From the NCBI GenBank assembly GCA_021018995.1, contig CM037593.1, positions 11,684,088 to 11,748,087 of the forward strand: a stretch of 64,000 nt of DNA. Reading direction: 5' to 3'. The DNA is from Chloranthus sessilifolius. Taxonomy: Eukaryota > Streptophyta > Magnoliopsida > Chloranthales > Chloranthaceae. Position numbers and translations under genes: made by a program. Numbering within the stretch: position 1 is the stretch's first letter; each line of letters starts with the position of its first letter. Of the stretch, positions 1 to 12,000 are shown one piece after another. The notes beneath the pieces were generated by a model that was not told the DNA's origin, searched no databases, and saw nothing but the letters and a program-made list of their open reading frames with translations.

Positions 1-3000
1 TTCGACAAGAAAGAGTTTGATCAACTTTTTAGTCTACTGCGATGCCGGGATAGTATTTCTAAAATCAGTTGATGCTTCTAAATACGGGAAGACGACTGAT
101 TACCTCTTTCATCTAATGGATAAAGTAGTTGAAGATGTTGGAGAGCACCAAGTTGTGCAAGTGGTAACAGACAATGCCGCCAATTACAAAGCTGCAGGAA
201 GATAGTTAATGTTGAAGAGACGTCTCTTGTACTAGACTCCGTGTGCCGCTCATTGCGTGGACCTCATTCTTGAGGATTTGGGAAAGAGAAGCAAGGCACA
301 AGCAATTATTCAGAAAGAGAGAACGATTACTTCCTACCTATACAACAGTGACAAGTTGGTGAATTTGATGAGAGACTTCACTAAGAACGAGCTGCTCCGG
401 CTTGCGATTACACGATTTGTTACACAATTTCTAGCCCTATAGAGCTTGGCTAGATATAGGCGTGAGCTAAAAAGCATGGTCAACTCCGAAGAATGGAGAA
501 AACAGGAATTAGAACTCCCACGAGCAAAGAGACCTGCTTGCAATGTAGTTGCTGACCTGATCTACAACCCCTAGTTTTGGGCAGATGTTGACCACTTGAT
601 TGTCATTACTACCCCGTTGGTTCAAGTGTTGAGGTTGATAGATGGTGATGAGAAACCAACGATGGGGTATGTTTACGAGTCGATGGATAAAACAAAATTG
701 ACTATTAAAACTAAATGCCCTACAAAATATAAACGATATTGGGCGATCTTCGACAAGAAGTGGGATGCACAATTCCATTAGTACTTGCATGCCGTAGGTA
801 TAATATGCTAAACTACTTATGTAGTGATTTTTATTTATTTATTATTTTTCATATTATTCATTGTTTTCATATATTGATGAGATTGTTCATATTTGATGTA
901 TAACACACTACTTGAATCCGACTTTCCAATATACGCGATGCTTCGAGTTAAGTGAGGTCGATGAAGTGTACAACAGTTTGCTTAATTGACAGGGACGCCG
1001 ACATCGTAGACATCGGATATGGACCTTTTCGTGTGTACTGACGTCGAAAGAAACGGAATGGAAATCAAAACTAGGCGAAAGATGAAATTCTGGAAATTGA
1101 AAGAGCACAGGAAAAATCGATTGATCGAATTTGAATTTCAATCGATCGAAATTCAAATTTCGATCAATCGAATGGCGACAGTGAATTTTCATAGCAATAT
1201 GAAATTTCGATCGATCGAATTGAAAATCGATTGATCAAAATTTCAAATCGATCGATCGATCGAAATCGCGCCGAGTTGTTTAGTTTATTTTGAAGTTTAA
1301 GTTCGAACTTCTGTTTTAAGGGTTTATTTGTCTTTTATTTATTAATTGTTTTAGGGTTTTCTTTTATTGTAAGGACTCCTATATAAGGTCCTTAAGTTGA
1401 ACAATGTAGGAAATTATTGATTATGAATAAAAAGAGCTTTTGCTTGTGTGTGCTTGAGATGAGCCTCTACGAAGAGTGAATCTTCTTCCTGAGAAGGGTT
1501 TGGTGCGAAGTCAAGGGTATGAAGCCTGCAAATCTATCTTTTATCCATCTTCTCTGCTTGTGTGTTGATCCTTACAACCCTAAATTGACCATCTTCTTGT
1601 GACATCCTAAAACCTAATTTTCCCCTAAGCCATTGAATCGACCCGATTCAACAACCGTAGATCCCAACAGAATTATTAAATCCCTCCACACCAAATACTC
1701 AAAGAAAATCAGTGATCCCATCATTGAATTGTGAGCGCCCTAATCTGGAAAACCTAGAGTTCTATCTCTAGGATTGATCCGCGCTGCAACCTAACGGATC
1801 TAGCGCCCGGACTGAACCCTGCCTGAATTATGCATGATTCTCCCAAGGAATACTACGAAAACCTGAGGTATTTGTTATATTTTGCAAGTTTTATTGTTTA
1901 ATTTAATTTCAATTTAATTTCAGCAAAATCAATCATATCATTCATGTAGTTTAGGGTACTGTCCTGCGTTGTTAATGTAATCCAACGAATGCTCCCTGAG
2001 TTGGCCGACCAAGGTCAAGCCATCAGATATATGAGTAATCATACCTTGTGACTAATAAGTCAAATGTCATATGAACATTATATTGGTATGTGGGTTATTG
2101 TATTCCATCTTTGTAGATTGGCATGTTTCGTAAGAGACATGGGTCATTTGGGACTCTGTTAGCGCAACCCCAAATCAAGTACAATAAACCTGCTGAATGA
2201 TGGAAGCATTATGGAGGTAATGGCCCAATACTGAGGCGAGTTGCAATGAGGGTTTTATCGCAAGCATGTTCCTCGTCCAACTGTGAGCGGAATTGGAACA
2301 CCTTCTCTCTCCTTCATACGAAGACAAAGGAATAGGCTAACTATGGAACAATTGAAAAAGTTAGTCTATTGCTACTACAATATGTGATTAAGGGTCAGAA
2401 ATATGGAGAGGACCAATCATAATAAGCAATTATATGAAGTCTTAGTTCATATAATTTTTATTTGATCTAATTGATGAGGCATATACTAATTCATCTATCG
2501 TATTCTACCTTACAGATAGTGAATATTTTGATCCCATCTAATTGGATTATATATTTACGGAGGATGACCCTTTGAATCAGTGGATCGAAGAGGAAGAAGA
2601 GCCAATGTTGAATACTGAGGGCAACGCATGGCTAGATAATGCTGAAAGAGTAGCAGAGGAACAGGCTTCTCAACCACCGAGGTGGAAAAGAAGATTGAAT
2701 TGTCATTCAGTTGATGGATCTGATGACGAAATGCAGCCTGGTAGTCATAATGACGATGATGGTAGTGATAGTGGGGGTGATGATGGAGGCGATGAAACCC
2801 ACGCTGCCACTAGTGGTGGAGCGGATGATGTTGATCCTTATTCTTATGGAGGTATTGCCGCATGAGATGATGAGCCGGTAACAATATATTACACTCCTAC
2901 ATTTAGAGATGGAGGGGTTAAAGAAAAAGGAGCGTCAGAATCTTACCAAACACCACCACCACCACCACAAGGTCCACAAGATGATGTGGGTTATATGACT

Positions 3001-3270
3001 TCTAGCTTAGGGGAATTTAGCTTGCAATCGAAGATTCAACAACCAATAACCCATACCATCGGCCTCAACCAACCTACCACGGGTCATATGACTTCGTTGG
3101 CCAAATTTTTGGAGGACCAACTTTTACCTATTACACTGAGCAATATTCGTTGCTAATGCCTCAGTTTCAAGGGGGTACATATGATCATAGGTATCAATAT
3201 GGCCAGCATTATAGGGAAGCTCGTGCATCAATGATGATCACGAGGGCCAAGAACCACCATGAAATTCCAT
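1..3270 (+). mobile_element. Decayed hAT transposase gene (DUF659 / BED-type plant hAT), interrupted by an LTR
   Basis: Translated pieces follow the order of a plant hAT transposase. They are a DUF659-like stretch ('VVQVVTDNAANYKAAGR', about 155-205), 'MDLILEDLGKRS' and 'RFVTQFLAL' (257-442), 'PTMGYVYESMDKTK' (about 660-700), then after the LTR 'VIQRMLPELADQ', the hAT C-terminal dimerisation region 'RVLSQACSSSNCERNWNTFS' (about 2250-2310) and 'KLVYCYYNM'. An acidic C-terminal tail with a G/Y-rich end runs from 2526 to about 3270. The N-terminal BED finger would lie left of the window. Several in-frame stops (203, 440, 572) and AT-rich intron-like gaps show it is dead. It lies inside the last visible SOL1 intron, antisense to the gene. 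Family assignment is firm; outer ends and TIRs were not found. Confidence 0.85.
987..1971 (+). mobile_element. Solo LTR of an LTR retrotransposon, inserted in the hAT gene
   Basis: A 985-bp insert is flanked by the 5-bp direct repeat TTAAT (982-986 and 1972-1976), and removing it rejoins the hAT coding line exactly ('SLLN' to 'VIQRM'). It begins with TG and holds a TATA box (cctatataagg, 1378-1388) and a poly(A)-type motif (gaataaaa, about 1424), as expected of an LTR with U3, R and U5. No internal region or second LTR is present, so it is a solo LTR. Its left third is rich in the palindrome CGATCGAT (1117-1265). A second copy lies at 38448-39141. Superfamily (Gypsy or Copia) is not decidable from the LTR alone. 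It is an old fossil, younger than the hAT copy. Confidence 0.8.
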
Positions 3271-3271
3271 G

Positions 3272-3979
3272 TGGCTTTAAAGTAAATTTTTCATGTACAA
3301 TATACCTTTTAATTTTGATCATGAGTCATGTACAATGAAATTTAGGTTATGCGTTGATAAATTATGAAATATGCATCAAATTAAGGCTTAAATAAATTTA
3401 AAACAAAGTTGAAATAAATAGAAAATCATTAAATTTATTTTTCTTGATTTTTTGGGATTTAGTAGAAGAAAAAAAAAAATCAATGAATTGGCCGATACCC
3501 GGTACGTATCATCCTGGAGGTCAGGACGATACGTATCGGAAAACCGGCATTTTGATCCTTGCTCGAGATCCAATCTGTGGAAGATTGGGGAGAAAAACAA
3601 TATGCATCTTCTGATCTCAAGAAGTCAATGGGTTTAAGTGGGTTTCGGACGTAGCTGCGAACAAAGGTACCCAAAATGTAAAAGGTCCGCATGAACCCTT
3701 TGCATTTTTTTCATCATATTGCCATTCATATCACTGAATGGCACTCTAACAAAACAGCTTATGAACCCACATATGTAGCAAACCTGATTGATTCCTTCCC
3801 TAAAGTAGCACTAAATTTATGATTGTCTTGAGGGAAACGAAGGCTGGATAAGTTGTAAAACCATATTTGATAGGAAAATATAAATAATGTGTTTGGGAAG
3901 CTGTAATCCTCATAAATTGCAACAAATATGAGAAATAAACTGTGCATATATAAAAATCATACAAACAAGGTTTTAAAAA
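3272..3979. other. Intronic AT-rich DNA with two MITE fragments
   Basis: No coding signal. From 3484 to 3576 it holds the end of a GATACGTATC-rich repeat whose close relative is the TIR element at 16784-17595 (shared GATAC palindromes, 'tcctggagg', and an end resembling tattttgaccc). From 3577 to 3671 follows a piece of the GGGTACC-ended MITE family (core 'cttctgatctcaagaagtc', end 'aaaggtaccc'). The rest is featureless intron. Confidence 0.5.
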
Positions 3980-3993
3980 TTTAGTAAGGAGAG

Positions 3994-5536
3994 ATGTGAA
4001 GCTCGGCTATTTGGGTCTTCCCCTTGGCGTAGGCAATCCCTCGGTGGAGGAGTGGGATCCGGTGATCAAGAGATGTGAAGCTCAGCTGGCTTCATGGAAG
4101 GGCGAGTTATGAGCAGTGGCGATCGGTTGACGCTTGTTAAATCGGTGTTGGCTAGTCTCCCAGTCTTCTACCTCTCGATGTTCAAATGTCCGATGACGGT
4201 GATTGACAAGCTTGAGCAAATTCAGCGGAACTTTCTTTGGGAACGGTCTGGGCTCGACAGGAGGTACCACTTAGTTGGGACGTTTGTCAATTGCCTAAAG
4301 AGGCCAGGGGGACTGGGCATCTGTAATCTTCATAATGTCAATAAAGCTTTGATAGGTAAATGGTTGTGGAGAGCTGGTTTGGACAAAGAAAAGAACAGCC
4401 TGTGGGTTCAAGTGCTTTCCCAAAAGTATGACTAGATTAGCGGCGAATGGGGTATACGGGTGAGCGGGATTAGAAACCTTTCAGCTTGGTGGAAGGGAGT
4501 CTGTTCAGTTTGGCCGGATTTTGTCAGATGGACTCAGTTTAGTTGGGGTGATGGCTCGCAAATCAGGTTCTGGCTAGACCCGTGGATTAGTTTTAGTCCT
4601 TTGTGTGCCTCCTTCCCTAGTATCTATAGGATTGTTGCTTCCCCTAGTTGTTTTGCGGATGAGGTGTCTCTAGAGTAAGGGGGAAGGACGATGTGGAATA
4701 TTTTTACTCGGCAGTTTCTAAAGGATGACGAGGTGTATCCGTTTCTCGAGTTACAGGATTGGGTGAATAAGTCTAAGAGGAATCGGCTGCGGTATGACTC
4801 TAGATGTTGGCTTCCTAATGTCAAAGGAAGTTTTTCACTTCCGCTCTTTCTACCGTATGTTGTCTCTTAGCCCTCTTATTAGAGTGGAGTGGAATGTTTT
4901 GTGGAGTGCTCCGGTGCCCTTTAAAGTCAGGTTTTTTGCGTGGACGGTGATGAGGGGTAGGGCTTTGACTGTTGACCAGCTGATTGTGCAGGGAAAGGAT
5001 ATGCCAAATAGGTGTGCTATGTGCTTGCAGGTGGAAGAGACGGCCTCTCACCTCTTCCTCGAGTGTTGGGTAGCGGTGGAGATCTGGTCTGTAATTCTGA
5101 GATCTTTCGGAATGGCATGGGTGATCTCCAACTCCATTCCTTCTCATGTTTTGACATGGTTTGGTGCCCAATTGAAGGGCCAGCTGCTGGCTTTTTGGAA
5201 GGTGGGTTTCTTTGTCATCCTTTGGAGCATTTGGCTAGAAAGGAATGACTGTATCTTCCGAAGGAGGCGCCACCCGGTGGGATTGATTTTGAAGGGTATT
5301 TTAGACTTGATGTGCCTCTGGGTTAGCCTAGGTAAGAATGGGGCTGGTGATCCTCTTGAGTTGTTCGATTTCGGTTAGCTCGGTTTGGTCTATTTTGGGC
5401 CTCCCCGGATGAGGGGAGGTGCTCTTCGGTTCTTTTTTGTTCTTTTATTGGGACTTTTTGTTCCTCCTATAATTTTCCCAGCTTCTCGCTGATTTTTTTA
5501 ATATATTTCGCCTTTACCGATTTTAAAAAAAAAAAG
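3994..5536 (+). mobile_element. 5'-truncated L1-type LINE (end of RT to 3' tail)
   Basis: Flanked by a perfect 14-bp TSD tttagtaaggagag (3980-3993 and 5537-5550) and ending in poly(A), so both ends are fixed. It carries the end of the reverse transcriptase ('YLGLPLG' near 4010), the linker 'RLTLVKSVLASLPVFYLSMF' (about 4120-4180), 'LGICNLHNVNKALIGKWLWR' and the zf-RVT zinc knuckle region ('CAMCLQVEETASHLFLEC', about 5010-5065), ending at a stop near 5378 ('LFDFG'). The frame breaks near 4105 and there are stops at about 4433 and 4676. The 3' UTR ends with the ttaccgatttt motif shared by the other L1 tails here. The perfect TSD suggests moderate age, and it is antisense to SOL1. Confidence 0.92.
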
Positions 5537-5550
5537 TTTAGTAAGGAGAG

Positions 5551-6000
5551 CAGAACAAGTCATACATCAACAGTGGATCTGCAAAATCACAGAATGAAGG
5601 AAAAAAAAGAAATGATACTGAAATATCTTTATAATTGGATACTTAAATAGTAAGAGCTTAACATGCCAGCTAAAACCAAGGCACACCTACTTCAACTTGA
5701 GCAAGCAAGTCAAAGAACTCAGAAACAAAGTAGTAAATTACAAAGATAAGTTGGACAGAATAGACAAAGCTTTGGTGAGTCTATATAGACCATATAATCC
5801 ATTTATTTATGTATTTTTGATAGTTAAGCTAGACTCGAATGCATGTCATTGAGGTTGCAATTTGTCAACCTTCCATTGTGCTACAGGCCCAAGCCCAAAA
5901 CGCACTGTGGTGGTTGAATAGGAGGTAGTCAAACCATAGGTGCAATCCCAAGTTCACAGAAAATGTCAAGAATCAGAAAGGAAAGAAAAGAACAAGAAAC
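5551..6000. other. SOL1 intron sequence 3' of exon 9
   Basis: Follows the right TSD of the L1 and runs to the splice donor of SOL1 exon 9. AT-rich with no other coding signal; a tRNA-derived SINE candidate lies at about 5800-5890. Confidence 0.5.
5800..5890 (-). repeat. Candidate tRNA-derived SINE
   Basis: On the minus strand, TAGCACAATGGAAGG (5869-5883) resembles a pol III A box and GCATTCGAGTCTAGC (5828-5842) a B box, about 30 bp apart. An A-rich tail (atcaaaaatacataaataaa) follows. The order and spacing suit a plant SINE head. No TSD was identified and the anticodon arm is not tRNA-like, so this is not a tRNA gene. Confidence 0.4.
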
Positions 6001-6055
6001 AGTATTGCCTTTTATCTTGAGAGCCATCCCATGGATAATTTGCAACAAGTGCACC
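6001..6055 (-). CDS. SOL1: SOL1 exon 9 (last exon in window)
   Basis: Acceptor gtctgcag|GGTGCA. The 55 bp encode 'GALVANYPWDGSQDKRQY' plus one base, directly continuing exon 8 ('SASLHG' then 'GALVANYPWDG'). The proposed donor CAATACT|GTTTCT is weak but gives the phase expected before the family's 'YACPDD' segment, which should be in the next exon left of the window. Confidence 0.88.
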
Positions 6056-9000
6056 CTGCAGACAAAAATAGAAGTTTGCAGATTAAGGATCTATAATTTT
6101 ATATCCATTTTAAAATTAACAAATAAACTCTTGAACCAAGATGTTCACTGAACTCATACTCCATATGTTAATACTTCAATACGACAAACATCTATATCTT
6201 CAATTTTAACAAGCATGTATCAGCTGTTATCTGAACTAAGAAGCTGACAATTTTTTTATTTTTTTTTATAGATAAGAAGCTGACAATAGATAATACGTAA
6301 ATATGGAAAACATGTAAATGGGACATACTCGATCTTAACAGTAGCACAGACACATTTCATGGAAACAAGAAGAGACAAAATTTAAGGACACTTGTCCGAT
6401 GATGTCATTCTTAGAACAATAGAGCATAGACTTGACATGCCGGTTAAGTCTATTTGCTGCACCTATTTACCTTTGTATGATACATGTCAAACTCATTTAT
6501 CGAGAATTTTTTTTTTCAATAAACAATGCATACACTGCCAGAATTCAATAATACAAAATCATCAAATTCTCAAAATCAATACTACCAGAAAGGAAATTTG
6601 TTGAAACACCCAATTTGATTGTTGGTCACAATCTACTTAAATTCAAAAGCACCCTCATCAACCGATTCAAGGATGACTAAGGTCTGCCTTGAGCTTAGGG
6701 TCGGTGACTGGCTTTGTGGGAGATGCCGTAATGTTAATTTTCGCCGGCGGTCCATTTGCCATCGCATTGGTTGCGAGGCCACCCGGGCTCAGGGCAAGAG
6801 TGTTGCACCCACCGACGACGGGATTTCGATGGAGAGGATTGGGAGGCAGACCTTTTTAAGTGAGTCACAATGGCGCGACATTGATCGGGGGTGGTCGATA
6901 GCTGCGGGGAAGAACAGACCGGTGATTACGTCCTCCGCGGCGACTTTCGAGCACCGACCCAGCTCGTCGTATGCCGGTGCTGTGAGCAAGTGCCGGGTCG
7001 GCTCACTGCCGGGTGGGTCCCAGGCTAATGATGACCACTCTTGTCCCAGGCCACTTCCCTTGGACCTCCCTCAGCTGCGTTCTCTAGCTGCTAACCTTCG
7101 ACACTTCTGGGTGGTCATTACTACTAACAAAGATTGTTTATCATTGTTGTCTATACATTGCTGGATTAATTACAACTAGGAAATTACAGCCAGACCTATG
7201 CTATCTACTATTTCTTCCTCCATGTTCCTTTTGCGTTTCAGTTCGGAGGAAGGTGCCTCCGCTCTTTGCCTCAAAAAGCGGTTATACATCAACGGTTGCC
7301 AGGTAGATTGTTGACGATGGGAGCCTTCGGTTGGCGAGATAGGAGTTCATGAGGAGAGAGAGGGGGTATGGTTGAACAAATTTGGGCTCCCGTTACACGC
7401 GTGGTCCCCGGAGGTTCTCCTAGGGATCGGGAATCGATGTGGTCGATTTGTTCGTGTTGACTGGTGATCCGCGGACCTCTAGGATACGACACACGCTCGC
7501 ATCCTCGTCGACTCGCTCGCTAGCATCCCCCGCACCATCGACCTACTGATTGGCGACCATCGATGTCAGCTCGTTGGAGAAATTGAGCGTATCGAGCAGA
7601 TGGTCATCGAGCATCAACAGATTGAAGTTGGTTCGGGGCTCGCTCCCTCTGACGGTTGCCTCGTAGATCGCCCAATAGTAGAAGTTCAGCAGGTGCGGGA
7701 TTCAATCGGACATGGAAGGGCTTCAACAGATCGGATACCGACGAGAGGTGCGCAGGGGTACTCGGCAACGCACACTGCGCTCGACCGGGGCTTTCTCAGC
7801 TCTCCGACCTCAGTGACGATTGCTGGTGTCGATTCCCGGTTGCTCCGGCTCACTCATTCTTTGTCGTTTGAGGGTTTGGAGGTTGGCGATGCGGCTGCGC
7901 CGATGGCGGATGGGTCGGAGATGGATCTCGCACCAACGAGCAGATCTACGGCTCAGATCACTTCATGTGATGAGCCAGAGATGGTACACCTGCACATACA
8001 GAGGTTAGGTGAGATCAGGGGGTTGTCGGATGGGAAGGACGATGTTGGAGGGCGTACCTGGGATCCTATGGAGCACGAGGCCGCCGGTTTTCAACTGCGG
8101 AATGTTTCTTCTGTCCCCAAAAAGGTCTTCAGGGTTTATCGTAGAAGAACGGGAGGGCTTTTGTCTCGAGGAGCGAGGGGGCCTGTGGGGATGACACGTT
8201 GAGCTCCTCTGGGAAGCTCTCGACCGTCTTCAGTGCTGGATTTGGGTTTTGACTGCGGGGTTTATAAGAGGGGGAGGGTGTATTCTGCTTTCCAGATGGG
8301 GACACGTGGCCTGATTACGTGTCGATCGGTGAAGCTATATTGGGATGAGATGAGGGGGGGTGGGCCCGTGCTTGGGTCTGACGGGTTTCGGGCTTCCCAT
8401 GTGGGAGTGGGCTGCTTTAAATTAACGGGTCCAGTTCGCTTGGATCTCGGGGGTGGTTTGGCCCAGGTCGATTCAGGGGATGATATGCTGGGTCTTAGGT
8501 GTCGGTTGTGGGCTGCCCCGGATGCTCACTTAGTCCTCTATTTTGAGGAAGGATGGAACCATGGGCTTATTTGCAGGCGAGGATTTAATTTACATGGCAA
8601 TTGCGGAATTCAGGAGCTCTTGAGGCGTGGAGGCTGCTCCTGGGGTGTTGATGTCGGATCTGTCGATGTAGGGTGCTCGATTTCTGATGTGCCTTATTCG
8701 TCTGAGCAGGTGGGGGAGACACCAGACTCGGACTCTAATGACGGGGGGAATCATATGGAGTCGTGGTTGCAGTTGTTGGCCCTCCAAGAGGCCTCTGTGG
8801 GTGTCGTTGATTCGACTCTTGGGGATGACTTGGAAATTGATAGGCTGATTGAAGTAGGGAGAAATCTCGGCATGTCGCTTGTAGGATCGCAGGATGAGCT
8901 GCGAGCACTGTTTCGATCCGTTATTTCCTCTCGCCAGGATGCCAGGAGGAAGCGGCGGGGTGGTTCGCGGGAACTCGCGAGATTGCAATGGGGTATGTCG

Positions 9001-12000
9001 GATGGGAGAGGGGCGAGGGGTCTGTAATTGGGGTTTTAGGTGGGCGGGCTCAAAGATTTTGATAATGAGGATGTTATCTTGGAATGTTAGAGGGATATGC
9101 GACCGATCCAAGAGGGCGGGGGTTAAGCAGGTTATTGCGACTGCTAGCCCGGCGGTGGTCACACTCCAGGAGACCAAGTGGGGCTGCTGCGATCGGAGGA
9201 AGGTCAACTCGGTTCTTGGAGGGATTGGGTGGGACTGGGTCGGGGCTAACTCAGCTGGTGCCTCGGGGGGTATTTTAGTGGCGTGGAAAGCAGATTTTTT
9301 CGATAAAGAGGATGAGGAGGTGGGACAGTACTTGGTCTCGGTTGTGTTGCGAAATAAGGATTCGGGGAATCGGTGGGTATTTGCGGGTATATATGGGCCG
9401 TCGGTGGATCACGAACGTGGCGACTACTGGTTTGAGTTGACGGCTAGGTGGAACCATCCTCTCTGCCTTGGGGGGGACTTTAATGTTATTAGGTGGGAGT
9501 ATGAGAAGAAGGGTGGTCCGCCTAATGCCGGGGTGATGCGGGATTTCAATTCCTTTATTTCTGACAGGGGGCTCATGGACGTGCCGCTCTCGAGGGCACG
9601 TTTCACGTGGTCGAATCAGCAGGATAACCCATCGCTATCCAGATTGGACCGTTTTCTCGTGTCGATTGATTGGTTAGAAGTGTTCCCAGGGGCAAGGTTG
9701 GAAGCTCTTGCTCGGCCGGTCTCCGATCACCGCCCTTTGCTTTGCACGTGTGACTCAAAAGGGAGGGGGCTTACACCCTTTCGGTTTGAGAATATGTGGC
9801 TGTTGGATGCGTCGTTCAGCGAAAATGTTCCGGTGTGCTGGCGAGAAATGAGTTGCATGGGGATTGCTGCGTACCGTTTTATCTCCAAACTCCGGTATTT
9901 GAAGGGGAGGATTAAGGGGTGGAACCGGGATGTGTTTGGGATGGTGCAGGCCAGGAAAGTGAATCTGCTGAGTAGCTTAAAGGAATTTGATGATTTAGAA
10001 GAGGAGAGAAATCTTAATGGGGAGGAAAGAGAGGATCGGCTGAGGAAAAAAATAAAGTTTGACAACATTTGTAGGGCGGAGCAGATCAGTTGGATGCAAA
10101 AAGCCAAGGTTAAGCGGCTAAAGGAGGGGGATGCTAATATGAAGTACTTTCATATTGTGGCCAACGCTTGATTTCAGTTCAAGTATCTGGGGAGGGTCGT
10201 GGTAGATGGGATTGCGGCTGAGGGCGATGACCAGGTTCGGGAGCGAATTGTTGCTTTCTACAAATCCCTATATATGGATGAGGGCTTTACGCGTCCGCAG
10301 TTGGATGGGGTGTCCTTCCAAACTAGTTCAGTGGCGGAGAGGGAGGCATTGGAACAGGTCTTCACGAAGGATGAGGTGTGGCACGCAATCAGATTTGGTG
10401 GACGGAATAAAGCACCAGGTCCTGACGGGTTTACTATGGAGTTTTTCCGGGCGTTTTGAAATTTGATCGTGGTGATGGAGGTCATGTCGAGTCTCACCGA
10501 TGGTTTAAATCGGGAGGGCGCTTGGTTCCACATTTATTACCCTGATCCCGAAACGCGAGGGTGCTGAAGATATCTCCGATTATTGGTCCATCTGTCTAAC
10601 CAACTGTCTCTATACGATTATGGCTAGAGTGCTTGCTAACAGATTAAAACCTTTGATGAGCAAAATAATTTCGGGGAATCAGGGAACTTTTGTGCGTGGT
10701 AGACAGTTGGTGGATCTTGTTGCGGTGGCGAATGAGACCATCCATTCTGCTCATATTCAGCGATGTCCGGCGGCGGTTTGGAAGGTGGATATGGAAAAGG
10801 CTTATGATCGTGTCTGTTGGGAGGGTATTGACTATATACTAGGAAGGATGGGATTTGGTGACATTTGGAGAAAATGGATGTGGGGTTGTTACTCTTCCGC
10901 GTGGTTCTCGGTAATGGTCAATGGCACTCCGGTAGGTTATTTCAAGAGTTCTCGGGGTATTCGGCAGGGGGATCCTCTATCCCCTTTCCTTTTCAATGTT
11001 GTGAGCGAGATGCTTTCTCGGTTGATCGACCGGGCCAGGGAACGTCAGCTCATTTCCGGCATTCGGGTGGGGATGCAGGGCAGGTGCATCACGCATCTGC
11101 AGTATGCGGATGATACGATTCTCTTTGGGAGAGCGGAGGCTTCTGAGCTCAAGGTGTTAGGGGATGTGTTGTCTGTGTATGAGGCTGTCTCGGGGCAGCG
11201 AACCAACCTCCTTAAATCTGCCATTACAGGGATTGGGGTCGGCGAGTCCGACTTGGCGACACTGGCTTTCTCCATCGGTTGTCCGACTCAGCATCTGCCT
11301 ATTACCTATCTCGGTCTTCCGTTGGGTATCAGGAAGCTTATGGCCAGGGATTGGCAACCGGTCGTTCAGCGTTTTGAGCAGCGTCTTTCAGCTTGCAAAG
11401 GTAAACTTGAGTAGCGCTGGCAGATTGGTCCTGATCAAGGCGGTTCTTTCTTCCATGCCCATTTTCTATATGTCAATGTTTTACTGCCCGGCGAAGGTGA
11501 TTTGCTGCCTTAAGAGAATCCAGTGTTCCTTCTTGTGGGAGGGCTTGGGACGAAGATATCATCTGGTAAATTGGGAGATTTGTCAGTTGTCGGTTGCTTG
11601 TGGTGGACTGGGTATACACAGTCTTAGGCAGATCAACCACGCACTTCTTGGGAAATGGTTCTAGAGAGCTGGTAGGGATGAGGAGAGGGAGGGGATTTGG
11701 AGAAAGGTGCTGGTTGAGAAGTATGGGCAGTCCTCAGGTGACTGGGGTATTTGTCCGATCGCACGCAGAGGTTCTTCTGCATGGTAGAAAGGGCTGTGTG
11801 GGGTTTGGTCCAGCTTTGCAAGTGGATTGCGCTTTAGTTGGGGGTGCGGTACCAGAATTCGATTTTGGTAGGATGTCTAACTGGCTTCCTACCCTCTTAA
11901 ATCCAGTTTCCCTAGCATTTATGCTTTATCTGTGAATCCTGGGGGAATGATAGACCAGTTTGTTTCGATTGTCAATGGGGCGGTGGTCTGGACTGTTCAT

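Noticed and set aside
2542-2865. Open frame of 107 codons, acidic, as a host gene
   Set aside because: It matches the acidic C-terminal tail of plant hAT transposases and directly follows the dimerisation region.
3992-4083. Tandem repeat at the L1 start
   Set aside because: Only 11-13 bp is shared between the two sites; better explained as filler at the junction.
5828-5883. tRNA gene suggested by A- and B-box matches (also 22734, 29630, 45867)
   Set aside because: No cloverleaf or anticodon arm; A-rich tails and insertion context point to SINEs.
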